Shown here piece after piece: positions 1 to 8,768 of a DNA stretch of 31,056 nucleotides (position 1 is the stretch's first letter; every line of letters starts with the position of its first letter). The stretch covers positions 1-31,056 of the forward strand of contig URBK01000026.1 of assembly GCA_900546065.1 (NCBI GenBank). The letters run 5' to 3'. Position numbers and translations under genes: made by a program. Source of the stretch: an uncultured Alistipes sp. GTDB taxonomy: Bacteria > Bacteroidota > Bacteroidia > Bacteroidales > Rikenellaceae. Below the pieces are notes generated by a model that saw only the letters and a list, made by a program, of their open reading frames with translations, made no database searches and was not told where the DNA came from.

Positions 1-30
1 GATTCTCCGCCGCGCCCGTCTATACACATC

Positions 31-1167
31 TCACTTGCCGCGACGCAGCATGTGCCGCGTAAGGAACCGCCGCACAGGCTCGTCGTAGAGCCGCAGCGCC
101 GCGTATGCCAACACTACCGACCCTACCACAAGAGCCGCCGCCCCGGGGAAGCTCTCGCCGAAGGTCAGGCCGTTGTTCTTGACCCACGCGTAATATATGT
201 ATATGAACGGATAGTGAACCATATAGAGCGGATATGATATGTCTCCCAGGAACTTGCACACTCGCGTAGTGAAGGCGTCGGTAGTCTTTCCCGAAGCTCC
301 GATCCACACTATTACGGGGAAGGCCACCAGAAAACATAACGAATCGTAGAGACCGTTCAGCCACAAGCGTTCGCTTCCGCCCAGACGCGGCACGGCCGAG
401 AGTATCACGATGGCCGCAGCCCCGATCCAGAAGGCGCCGCGCACATGCCGCGGACGGAACAGACGCGAAAGCAACAGTCCCATCGGGAAGGCATACAGCA
501 GGCGCAGCATGCCGCCCACGATATTGTCGCCCGTCATCGAGAAACCCACGCACACATCCCCCAGCGGCCCCCACATGGCGAATGCCGCGAGCGAGCATCC
601 CGCCACGGCGACCAGTGCGCCGAGCGCACGCGTCGGCAGCAGGCGCAGCACGAAAGCGTAGAGTATGTTGCCTATGTATTCGAACAGCAGCGACCAGCTC
701 GGGCCGTTGAGCGGGTACATCTCCCCCACGCCGCGCACCTCCATCGAGATCGGCGCGGGCAGCAACAGCGCGTTCATGAGCGTCGCCACGGCCAACGCCC
801 CGAGGGTGATCTTCGAGACATCCCACACGGGGCACCCTTGGGTGTAGAATACCGCCGCCCCGATCAAAGCACCGAACACAACCATCGGATGCAGACGTAT
901 GAATCGCCTTTTGAGAAACTCCCCCACACCCATACGCCCCCAACGGTCATCATAGGCGTAGCCGACGACAAAGCCCGAAAGTATGAAGAAGAAATCGACG
1001 GCCAGATAGCCGTGATTGATACGCTGGTCGAGGTGGCTCGTGGCAAAGGCTTCGAAGAGGTGAAAACATACCACCGTCAGGGCCGCCACGCCGCGCAGGC
1101 CGTCGAGAATGGCATAGTGTTGCTTGGTGTCGGCAAATGCCGCCGCCGATATTCTGTTTGGTTCCAT
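31..1167 (-). CDS. Acyltransferase-3 family membrane protein (OafA/YrhL-like)
   Basis: This is an integral inner-membrane acyltransferase of the Acyl_transf_3 family, which moves acetyl or other acyl groups onto surface sugars or other extracytoplasmic acceptors; the acceptor cannot be told from sequence. The 378-residue protein shows the family landmarks: RGVAAL at residues 25-30 followed by the conserved His36, FFILSGFVVGY at 60-70, and the basic RRFIRLHP at 87-94. About ten hydrophobic segments follow, with a short basic C-terminus. The start at 1167 is chosen because the family's N-terminal pattern begins just after MEPNRIS; a start at 1251 would add an unrelated basic leader and would lie upstream of the predicted promoter. 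It stands alone on the minus strand. Family assignment is strong, substrate unknown. Confidence 0.88.
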   Translation of the reverse strand: MEPNRISAAAFADTKQHYAILDGLRGVAALTVVCFHLFEAFATSHLDQRINHGYLAVDFFFILSGFVVGYAYDDRWGRMGVGEFLKRRFIRLHPMVVFGALIGAAVFYTQGCPVWDVSKITLGALAVATLMNALLLPAPISMEVRGVGEMYPLNGPSWSLLFEYIGNILYAFVLRLLPTRALGALVAVAGCSLAAFAMWGPLGDVCVGFSMTGDNIVGGMLRLLYAFPMGLLLSRLFRPRHVRGAFWIGAAAIVILSAVPRLGGSERLWLNGLYDSLCFLVAFPVIVWIGASGKTTDAFTTRVCKFLGDISYPLYMVHYPFIYIYYAWVKNNGLTFGESFPGAAALVVGSVVLAYAALRLYDEPVRRFLTRHMLRRGK

Positions 1168-1226
1168 TGTACAAAAGTTGTGGCTGCGGCGGGCTGACGT
1201 ACGCCCCTGCCGCACCCCGTGACGTA

Positions 1227-1257
1227 CAAAGATACAAAAAAGGAGAAACAAGCCAAC
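1227..1257 (-). promoter_or_regulatory. Predicted Bacteroidetes-type promoter for the acyltransferase gene
   Basis: Read on the minus strand, GTTG (1254-1257), 19 bp, then TATCTTTG (1227-1234) matches the TTTG/TAnnTTTG primary sigma-factor consensus with one mismatch in the -33 element. It would start transcription near 1220, about 50 nt before the ATG at 1167. Confidence 0.5.
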
Positions 1258-1376
1258 TATAAGACTTTAGTAATTCCTCCCCCCCACATTTATTAATACC
1301 AAGGGATACAATATAAAAAAAAATTGCAATTTTGTTATGCGCCACAACAGCAACAGCCGGCAACAGGCCCAAGAGC

Positions 1377-1408
1377 CTTGCACGTTTCGTTCAATGTCGT
1401 TATATTTG
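1377..1408 (+). promoter_or_regulatory. Possible promoter for the outer-membrane protein gene
   Basis: CTTG (1377-1380), 20 bp, then TATATTTG (1401-1408) fits the TTTG/TAnnTTTG consensus with one mismatch. If used, it gives an unusually long leader of about 245 nt before the ATG at 1662. Confidence 0.4.
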
Positions 1409-1661
1409 TGACGACATACTTAACACGGAAAGTGTTGCTCGTTCTCGAATTGCGAACGTAGGAAATTCGAATGAGGAGAGAAGAGCAGACATCTTGCCGC
1501 GTCATATCCGTATTTGGGATATCGGCGTGGGGCTGTTGCTTATTTTATCCTCAAGGTTTCCTACGACCTGCAATTCAAAAATAAGTATTCGGCACCACGC
1601 TTTCTTTTACATTTAGCCCAAACAGTCGAACAAGGAGCCGAGCGGCAAAAAAATTACGTTT

Positions 1662-2348
1662 ATGAAACTAATTTTAGCTTCATTGTTGCTGATAACATTT
1701 TCGGCAACAACACTATGCGCGCAAACCATGCAGGAAACCGTTTACCTGAAGAACGGCAGCATCATCAATGGTACGGTCATCGAACAAGTACCAGGACAAT
1801 CATTAAAGATACAGACCAAGGACGGCAGTATCTTCGCATATCAGATGTCGGAGGTCGAGAAAATAACAAAAAGCACGGCGAGCACGTCTTACAAACGACA
1901 TACCATAAGCAACGGTAACATCAAAACCGGATACCGCGGATTTATTGATCTCGACTGGAGCTCGAGCAAAGGGTTTATAGAGGGAGCCTACAGCATTGGA
2001 GCCACAACATCTCACGGATATCAAATAGTACCACAACTGTATATCGGAGTTGGAGCCGGAGTAAACTACTATTATAAGGGAACGGCCGTAAACCTACCGA
2101 TATTTGCCGACATACGCACCGATATCATCAATGCTCAGGCAACCCCCTTTGTCGATGTTAAGATCGGATATTCTCTACTGGATTGCGAAGGATTATACTT
2201 ATCGCCGTCCTTGGGATGCCGCATTAGTCTGGGCAACACAATGGGCCTCAACATAGGAGTCGGATATACCCTTCAGAAATACAAGTATGTTCCATACGAC
2301 TATATCAAGATTTCATCCATCAACGTAAAAATAGGAATAGACTTCTAA
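1662..2348 (+). CDS. Secreted outer-membrane beta-barrel-type protein
   Basis: This is a 228-residue exported protein of unknown function. It has a clear signal peptide (hydrophobic core at residues 2-18, likely cleavage after LCA at residue 20). Next comes a short segment of the type YLKNGSIINGTVIEQ (28-42) that is common at the N-terminus of small Bacteroidetes outer-membrane proteins. From about residue 95 to the end there are alternating glycine- and aromatic-rich strands (for example IGVGAGVNYYYKG and LNIGVGYTLQKY) ending in phenylalanine, as expected of an eight- to ten-stranded barrel. It stands alone with its own terminator downstream. Codon use and base composition are more AT-rich than the neighbours, which may mean transfer or simply relaxed selection. 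The barrel assignment is structural inference; no catalytic motif is visible. Confidence 0.72.
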   Translation: MKLILASLLLITFSATTLCAQTMQETVYLKNGSIINGTVIEQVPGQSLKIQTKDGSIFAYQMSEVEKITKSTASTSYKRHTISNGNIKTGYRGFIDLDWSSSKGFIEGAYSIGATTSHGYQIVPQLYIGVGAGVNYYYKGTAVNLPIFADIRTDIINAQATPFVDVKIGYSLLDCEGLYLSPSLGCRISLGNTMGLNIGVGYTLQKYKYVPYDYIKISSINVKIGIDF

Positions 2349-2371
2349 CAACCTGATGCCAGGCATAAAGT

Positions 2372-2406
2372 AAGGGCACCCCAAATAGGTGCCCTTGCAT
2401 TTTAAT
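2372..2406. terminator. Bidirectional terminator between the OMP gene and purB
   Basis: Perfect 9-bp stem, AAGGGCACC (2372-2380) with GGTGCCCTT (2388-2396), 7-nt loop, followed by an AT-rich tail. It lies between two convergent genes and can serve both. Confidence 0.75.
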
Positions 2407-2424
2407 TAATATGTCTCCGCACTG

Positions 2425-3771
2425 CTACCGTACCATACCCGTATAGTTGTGGGGCGTGATGGCACGCATCTCGGCCTTCACGTCGTCATCTACATCGAGC
2501 GAGTCGATAAATGTGCGGATGGTCTCGGCCGTTATATGTCCGCCCGTACGTGTCAGAGCCTTCAACGCCTCGTATGGGTTGGGATAACCCTCGCGACGCA
2601 GGATCGTCTGCATGGCCTCGGCCACGACCGCCCAATTGTCCTCCAGATCGGATGCCAGCTTCGCCTCGTTGAGGATAACTTTGCCCAGCCCCTTCTGCAA
2701 CGACGCGAAGCCGATGAGCGAGTGCGCCACGGGTACGCCCACATTGCGCAGCACGGTCGAATCGGTCAGGTCACGCTGCATGCGCGATATGGGGAGCTTG
2801 CCCGCCAGAAATCCGAACAGCGCATTTGCCACGCCGAAGTTACCCTCGGCATTCTCGAAGTCGATGGGGTTGACCTTGTGGGGCATGGCGCTCGAGCCGA
2901 CCTCGCCCTTCTTCACCTGCTGGCGGAAATACTCCATCGAGATATATGTCCACATGTCGCGCGCAAGGTCGATCAATATGGTGTTTATGCGCTTCATGGC
3001 GTCGAACGTGGCGGCAAGGTTGTCGTAGTGCTCGATCTGCGTTGTGTACTGCGAGCGCGACAGACCCAGAGTCTCATTCACGAATCGGTTGGCGAATGCC
3101 ACCCAGTCGATGCCGGGATAGGCCACATGGTGGGCGTTGAATCCGCCCGTGGCGCCGCCGAACTTGGCAGCCGGGGCTATGGCGTCGAGTTGCGCCGTCT
3201 GCTTCTCCAGACGCTCGACAAAGACCATCAGCTCCTTGCCCAGACATGTCGGCGAGGCGGGCTGTCCGTGCGTGTGGGCCAGCATCGGAACGTCACGCCA
3301 CTCGGCCGCCATAGCACGCAACTTCTCCGTAACCGATGCCAGCGCGGGACGATAGACATCGTTCAGCGCCTCCTTGAGCATCATCGGCGTGGCCGTATTG
3401 TTTATATCCTGCGACGTGAGGCCGAAATGCACGAACTCACGGTAACGGCCCAGACCCATGGAATCGAATTTCTCCTTGAGCAGGTACTCGACAGCCTTCA
3501 CATCGTGGTTGGTGACACTCTCGATCTCCTTCACGTGCTCGGCATCCTTCATGTCGAACGACGTGTAGAGGTCGCGCAGAGAGTCGTATGCCGACTCGGG
3601 GACATCACTCAGCTGCGGCAGCGGAAGCCGGCACAGGGCGATGAAATACTCGACCTCGACATATACGCGGTAGCGGATAAGTGCGAACTCCGAAAAATAA
3701 TTCGACAACACCGACGTTATCTTATTGTACCTGCCGTCCACCGGCGAAACGGCTAAAAGTTGATGTGACAT
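2425..3771 (-). CDS. purB: Adenylosuccinate lyase
   Basis: PurB catalyses two fumarate-releasing eliminations: SAICAR to AICAR in de novo purine synthesis and adenylosuccinate to AMP. The 448-residue protein has the fumarase/aspartase-superfamily blocks in order. These are TSQD at 119-122, LAHTHGQPASPT around 164-175 with the catalytic His168, and the signature loop GSSAMPHKVNP at 292-302, whose serine (293/294) acts as the general base. The length is normal for the family. The start at 3771 gives the conserved N-terminus HQLLAVSPVDGRY; an upstream extension to 3843 is basic and lies across the likely promoter. It is a lone minus-strand gene, convergent with the OMP gene and divergent from the DUF4834 gene. 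Confidence 0.97.
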   Translation of the reverse strand: MSHQLLAVSPVDGRYNKITSVLSNYFSEFALIRYRVYVEVEYFIALCRLPLPQLSDVPESAYDSLRDLYTSFDMKDAEHVKEIESVTNHDVKAVEYLLKEKFDSMGLGRYREFVHFGLTSQDINNTATPMMLKEALNDVYRPALASVTEKLRAMAAEWRDVPMLAHTHGQPASPTCLGKELMVFVERLEKQTAQLDAIAPAAKFGGATGGFNAHHVAYPGIDWVAFANRFVNETLGLSRSQYTTQIEHYDNLAATFDAMKRINTILIDLARDMWTYISMEYFRQQVKKGEVGSSAMPHKVNPIDFENAEGNFGVANALFGFLAGKLPISRMQRDLTDSTVLRNVGVPVAHSLIGFASLQKGLGKVILNEAKLASDLEDNWAVVAEAMQTILRREGYPNPYEALKALTRTGGHITAETIRTFIDSLDVDDDVKAEMRAITPHNYTGMVR

Positions 3772-3798
3772 AGAAGCGGGATTTTGTTTTTTACGCGT

Positions 3799-3806
3799 CA
3801 AAAATA
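3799..3806 (-). promoter_or_regulatory. Possible -7 element for purB
   Basis: TATTTTTG on the minus strand matches TAnnTTTG, 27 bp upstream of the purB ATG. No convincing TTTG lies at the expected distance, so this is only a partial match. Confidence 0.35.
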
Positions 3807-3834
3807 GCAATTTTATCCGTACCGGCCGCCGGAA

Positions 3835-3866
3835 TTTCGGCAAATGGCGATTTTTTTGTATTTTCG
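3835..3866 (+). promoter_or_regulatory. Possible promoter for the DUF4834 gene
   Basis: TTTC (3835-3838), 20 bp, TATTTTCG (3859-3866): one mismatch in each element of the Bacteroidetes consensus, 31 bp before the ATG at 3898. Confidence 0.4.
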
Positions 3867-3897
3867 CCCTGCATTAGCAACAGAAAGGAATCATCTT

Positions 3898-4305
3898 ATG
3901 AACATTCTTTCGGCCATACTCGACGCCATGATCTCCTTCATAAGGAACAATCCCCTGACGGTGGTCATTATCGTCATGCTGGCGGTATTCGTACCGTCAC
4001 TGTTCGGTGCCGTACTCATAGGCCTGCTGGTAGTTTTGCTGCTGATCGTGGCTTGGCCCGTAGCCATGCTGCTGCGTCTGCGGCGCGAGGCGCGGCGCAT
4101 GGAGCGCGACGGCTCCGCCCGCGATTTCGGCCGCGAATACCGCACCCGCCGCGAATACACCTCCGGCAGCCGCCGAAACAGCAACCCCGACGAGGGCGAA
4201 GTCAAGATATATGCCACCTCGGTACGCGAGAAGCGTGTCAGATCGGATGTCGGCGACTACGTCGAGTTCGAGGAGATAACCTCCGAGACCGACACCAAGA
4301 GTTAA
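3898..4305 (+). CDS. DUF4834-like small membrane protein
   Basis: A 135-residue protein with a hydrophobic N-terminal half (two likely membrane spans between residues 20 and 60) and a strongly basic, arginine-rich cytoplasmic tail (about residues 60-100). It closes with a short acidic, conserved-looking end, GDYVEFEEIT. This architecture, including the final DYVEFEE-type motif, fits the Bacteroidetes DUF4834 family, whose function is unknown. The start at 3898 is supported by AAAGGA about 8 bp upstream, one of the few Shine-Dalgarno-like sites in the window; an earlier in-frame ATG at 3844 lies upstream of the likely promoter. It is probably transcribed together with the next gene, 59 bp downstream. 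Confidence 0.72.
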   Translation: MNILSAILDAMISFIRNNPLTVVIIVMLAVFVPSLFGAVLIGLLVVLLLIVAWPVAMLLRLRREARRMERDGSARDFGREYRTRREYTSGSRRNSNPDEGEVKIYATSVREKRVRSDVGDYVEFEEITSETDTKS

Positions 4306-4364
4306 ATTGTCTCGGGGCCGGGTAGCCATACGCCCGCATGAACTGTCAACCTCAACGATATGAT

Positions 4365-5408
4365 ATGAAAAGGACACTGCTACCCATTCTCTGCGCCGCC
4401 ACGCTCGCGGCAGCCGTCTCGTGCGGCGGAAACCCAGAAAACACCACGGCCGACGCCGTCGCCGACACGCAGCCCCGACTGCCGGCCATGCACTACGCCG
4501 ACTCGACGCGCAACGGCCGCAAGATCTCGAAAGACCCCCACGTCATACGTTTCAAGGAGCGTTATCTGATGTACTACTCGATGGCGCCGGCCAAGGATGA
4601 GGGCTGGACTGTCGGCATAGCCGAGAGCCGTGACCTGACGCATTGGACACCCGTGGCGATAATGGAACCCGCAGGACAGTACGAATCGAAAGGCTTCTGC
4701 GCCCCCTGCGCCTTGGTGCGTGACGATACGGTACACCTCTTCTACCAGACATACGGCAACAACGAGAAGGATGCCATCTGCCACGCATGGTCGACGGACG
4801 GCATACACTTCGAGCGCGACGCCTCGAACCCGATCTTCGCGCCCGAGCCCGCCGCGTGGACCTGCGGCCGCGCCATCGACGCCGAGGTTGCCCGTGTCGG
4901 CGACCGCTACCTCATGTACTACGCCACGCGCACGACAGACTACAAACGCCAGATCATAGGCGTGGCGGAGGCTCCGGCCGACACCGACTTCTCGCGCGGC
5001 GAGTGGCGGCAGGTGGGTGACGGGCCCGTCCTCAAACCCGAATATCCGTGGGAGGAGACATGCACTGAGGGTGCCTCCATCGTCGAACACGACGGCAAAT
5101 ACTACATGTTCTACGCCGGCGCCTACAACAACCGGCCGCAGCAGGTGGGCGTAGCCGTCAGCGACGACGGTATCCGCTGGACGAAGATGAGCAACAAGCC
5201 CTTCCTCGCCAACGGCGACCCGGGTACGTGGAACAGCTGCGAGTCGGGCCACCCCCACATCTTCAAGGACACCGACGGCCGCACATACCTGTTCTATCAA
5301 GGCAACGACGACAACGGCAAGACATGGTACCTGTCGAATGTCGAAGTGGTGTGGCGCGACGGCATACCCGTACCGGAACAGGCCGTCCCGCAGGGCCCGC
5401 CACTGTGA
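4365..5408 (+). CDS. GH43-like five-bladed beta-propeller lipoprotein (putative glycosidase)
   Basis: A 347-residue exported lipoprotein: a signal peptide ends in AAAVSC, with the lipidated cysteine at residue 20. The rest has the repeating blade pattern of the GH43/GH62/GH32-type propeller (YLMYYS.., HLFYQT.., YLMYYA.., YYMFYAG.., YLFYQG..). The three acidic residues of a GH43-type active site are visible: Asp57 in KDPHV (base), Asp172 in AIDAEV (pKa modulator) and Glu235 in CTEGAS (acid). It is therefore probably an active retaining or inverting glycosidase on the cell surface or in the periplasm, but the linkage it cuts cannot be told. There is no accessory domain. It is not next to other carbohydrate genes; it follows the DUF4834 gene with no separate promoter seen. 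The start at 4365 is chosen because MKRTLLP begins the signal peptide. Confidence 0.8.
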   Translation: MKRTLLPILCAATLAAAVSCGGNPENTTADAVADTQPRLPAMHYADSTRNGRKISKDPHVIRFKERYLMYYSMAPAKDEGWTVGIAESRDLTHWTPVAIMEPAGQYESKGFCAPCALVRDDTVHLFYQTYGNNEKDAICHAWSTDGIHFERDASNPIFAPEPAAWTCGRAIDAEVARVGDRYLMYYATRTTDYKRQIIGVAEAPADTDFSRGEWRQVGDGPVLKPEYPWEETCTEGASIVEHDGKYYMFYAGAYNNRPQQVGVAVSDDGIRWTKMSNKPFLANGDPGTWNSCESGHPHIFKDTDGRTYLFYQGNDDNGKTWYLSNVEVVWRDGIPVPEQAVPQGPPL

Positions 5409-5451
5409 TGTCCTCAAGACGGCTCTGCTCCACGGCAGGCGGGGCCCGCTT

Positions 5452-5482
5452 TTTGCAGATTGAAAATAAATCCGTACTTTTG
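5452..5482 (+). promoter_or_regulatory. Consensus Bacteroidetes promoter of the mlaEF operon
   Basis: TTTG (5452-5455), exactly 19 bp, TACTTTTG (5475-5482): an exact match to the TTTG/TAnnTTTG consensus. Start of transcription is expected near 5489, about 44 nt before the mlaE ATG. Confidence 0.78.
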
Positions 5483-5532
5483 CCGCACACGACGGTAGCG
5501 GTCACAGGTGCCGGCGCCATAACATTCAGCGG

Positions 5533-6267
5533 ATGTTCGAATCGATTGGAAGATATTTCCTGCTCATGCAGAAGGTGTTCTCGCGTCCCGAAAAGATGCG
5601 TATATACCGCCGCCGCATATTCTACGAAATGGAGGCCCTCGGCCTCAACTCGATAGGTCTCACGGCCATAATATCGGTATTCATCGGCGCCGCGATAACC
5701 CTCCAGATGGCCATAAGCCTCGAGTCGCCCTTCATACCCCGCTACCTTATAGGATACGCCACGCGCGAAACCATGACACTCGAATTCTCGTCGACGGTCG
5801 TAGCGCTGATCCTCGCCGGCAAGGTCGGGTCGAACATCGCATCCGAGATAGGCACCATGCGCATAACCGAGCAGATCGACGCCCTCGAAATCATGGGCGT
5901 AAACTCTGCCTCGTACCTCATCCTGCCCAAGATCGTCGCTACGGTATTCTTCTTCCCCTTCCTGACGATCCTCAGCATGATCATAGGCATCATCGGCGGA
6001 TACATGATCGCGGCACTGACGGGAATCATGATCCCCGCCGACTACATCGAGGGTCTGCAATACTGCTTCGTACAGTGGGAGGTGACCTATTCGCTCATCA
6101 AGATCGCCGTCTTCGCCTTCATCATCACCAGCATCTCGGCCTACTGCGGCTACTACGCCAAGGGCAACTCGCTCGAGGTGGGCAAGGCCTCGACGCGCGC
6201 CGTGGTGTCGAGCTCGATCGTCATCATGATCTTCAACCTCATCCTAACACAGCTGCTGCTTACATAA
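5533..6267 (+). CDS. mlaE: MlaE-family lipid ABC transporter permease
   Basis: This is the membrane permease of an MCE/Mla-type ABC system, which moves phospholipids between the inner and outer membranes. The 244-residue protein has the MlaE core: an amphipathic N-terminus, about five hydrophobic segments, and the cytoplasmic coupling region with GKVGSNIASEIGTMRITEQIDALEIMG (written here only as landmarks: GKVGSNIASE near residue 96 and EQIDALE near 115). That region contacts the ATPase. The next gene starts 4 bp after the stop and encodes the matching ATPase, so the two form an operon. No MCE-domain (MlaD) subunit follows, unlike many proteobacterial mla loci. The length is typical for the family (about 245-260). 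Confidence 0.93.
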   Translation: MFESIGRYFLLMQKVFSRPEKMRIYRRRIFYEMEALGLNSIGLTAIISVFIGAAITLQMAISLESPFIPRYLIGYATRETMTLEFSSTVVALILAGKVGSNIASEIGTMRITEQIDALEIMGVNSASYLILPKIVATVFFFPFLTILSMIIGIIGGYMIAALTGIMIPADYIEGLQYCFVQWEVTYSLIKIAVFAFIITSISAYCGYYAKGNSLEVGKASTRAVVSSSIVIMIFNLILTQLLLT

Positions 6268-6271
6268 AACA

Positions 6272-7060
6272 ATGATCAAGGCGGAACATATAGTAAAATC
6301 GTTCGACGGCCGCACCGTCCTCGACGATATCTCGGTCGAGTTCGACGCGGGACAGACAAACCTTATCATCGGGCGCAGCGGCTCGGGAAAAACCGTGCTG
6401 CTCAAGAGCCTCGTGGGCCTGCACGAGGTAGACTCGGGAACCATATACTACGATGACGTATGCTTCACGGACCTCGACTTCAAGGCCCGCAAACGCATCC
6501 GCAAGAACGCGGGCATGATCTTTCAGGGCGGGGCGCTGCTCGACTCGTCGACCGTGGCCGAGAACGTCAAGTTGCCGTTAGACCTCTTTACCGAGCAGTC
6601 GGAGGAGGAGAAGATGGAGCGCGTGAACTTCTGCCTGCGGCGCGTCAACCTCGACAACGCCAACCACCTCTACCCCTCGGAGCTTAGCGGCGGCATGACC
6701 AAGCGTGTGGCCATCGCCCGCGCCATCGTACTCAACCCGCGCTACCTATTCTGCGACGAGCCCAACTCGGGTCTCGACCCGCAGACTTCGATCGTCATCG
6801 ACAACCTTATCCGCGACATCACCGAGGAGTACAACATCACCACCATCATCAACACCCACGACATGAACTCGGTGCTGGAGATCGGCGAGAAGATAGTCTT
6901 CATATACGAAGGCCACAAATGGTGGGAGGGGTCGAAATACGACATCCTGCACGCCGACAACCGCGAACTCAACGACTTCGTCTTCGCCTCGGCCATGGCC
7001 AAGCGCGCCCGTATGGTGGAGGCAAAGGAGGACACCGAGACCGTACGCAAAAAGAGATAA
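6272..7060 (+). CDS. mlaF: MlaF-family lipid ABC transporter ATPase
   Basis: Cytoplasmic ATPase partner of the preceding permease, powering lipid movement. All ATPase motifs are present in 262 residues: Walker A GRSGSGKT (34-41), Q-loop FQGG with Gln85, signature LSGGM (138-142), Walker B YLFCDEP (158-164) and the H-loop His196 in INTHDM. The C-terminus extends past the core with a basic, lysine/arginine-rich end (KRARM..RKKR). The gene begins 4 bp after mlaE, so translation is probably coupled. ABC-family assignment is certain; the Mla/Ttg2 subtype rests on the MlaE neighbour. Confidence 0.93.
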   Translation: MIKAEHIVKSFDGRTVLDDISVEFDAGQTNLIIGRSGSGKTVLLKSLVGLHEVDSGTIYYDDVCFTDLDFKARKRIRKNAGMIFQGGALLDSSTVAENVKLPLDLFTEQSEEEKMERVNFCLRRVNLDNANHLYPSELSGGMTKRVAIARAIVLNPRYLFCDEPNSGLDPQTSIVIDNLIRDITEEYNITTIINTHDMNSVLEIGEKIVFIYEGHKWWEGSKYDILHADNRELNDFVFASAMAKRARMVEAKEDTETVRKKR

Positions 7061-7568
7061 GAAGTGTATCTGCTGCACGCAAACGTATACATTAGTTACG
7101 TCCCTTTATCCTCATCAACGTTTTACTTTATATCGTCTCTACATCGTCGCGGTATGGCTATCTGGTTCGGCAGGCAGCGATATATCGCTGGATTGCAACA
7201 CATAATCCGCACGGGCATATATCAAATGGCACCTCAACGGACGCAACAGCCGATTCATCGAAAATATTATCCACCCCAGAAACCGGAAATGCCCGATATT
7301 TGCATTATCCCGATGCAAACCGCATATACGCATCGACCGTAAAGGCCGCGATGCAAACCGACGGAACAATACGAATACACTTTGGATGTACAGGAGAGCA
7401 ACAAAAATGAGGCTCAAAACATAACATTTGCTTAAGAGATACTCCACACAACGGCATATACCCCCGCCGTAAAGCAAACGGTAATGCCTTTTGGGAACAA
7501 TGCGACGCACGGGCGATGGAAATTTTTGACAGCAGAAGTTCGGAGGGCACTTAATTTAATAAAATTAT
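7061..7568. other. Gene-poor stretch between mlaF and GAPDH
   Basis: About 500 bp of AT-rich sequence with no supported gene. Open frames here (7064-7342 plus, 7139-7510 minus) have no recognisable domain, compositional bias or start context. Visible structure is limited to a perfect 16-nt palindrome (7175-7190, CAGCGATATATCGCTG) and a 12-bp direct repeat CGATGCAAACCG (7311-7322 and 7349-7360). I see no clear terminator for mlaF. Confidence 0.6.
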
Positions 7569-8667
<1,099 letters not shown>

Positions 8668-8690
8668 TCCATCCATAAACGGATAAATCA

Positions 8691-8721
8691 AATGCCGCAC
8701 CGAATGGTGCGGCATTTTTTT
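8691..8721 (+). terminator. Terminator of the GAPDH gene
   Basis: Perfect 11-bp stem, AATGCCGCACC (8691-8701) with GGTGCGGCATT (8706-8716), GAAT tetraloop, then a run of T. It is a classic intrinsic terminator 24 bp after the stop codon. Confidence 0.92.
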
Positions 8722-8768
8722 GTGCCTGCACGAACACTTGCAAGGCCCTCCCCATCCCACTCACGCAC

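Larger units (their letters stand above)
1168..1661. other. 494-bp intergenic region without a convincing gene
   Basis: The region separates the divergent acyltransferase and outer-membrane protein genes and is clearly more AT-rich than the flanking genes. It holds the minus-strand promoter at 1227-1257, a seven-C run (1279-1285), a possible plus-strand promoter (1377-1408) and a small hairpin (arms ATATCC 1504-1509 and GGATAT 1517-1522). An open frame at 1332-1616 encodes no recognisable protein and has no ribosome-binding context; I do not call it. Confidence 0.6.

Noticed and set aside
1332..1616. 94-codon open frame in the leader of the outer-membrane protein gene
   Set aside because: No domain, no ribosome-binding context, mixed composition; the reading is more likely untranslated leader.
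7175..7190. Palindrome CAGCGATATATCGCTG as an attachment site or mobile-element end
   Set aside because: No integrase, no flanking duplication and no second copy noticed in the window.
7139..7510. 123-codon minus-strand open frame upstream of GAPDH
   Set aside because: No recognisable features, no promoter match on that strand and atypical codon use.
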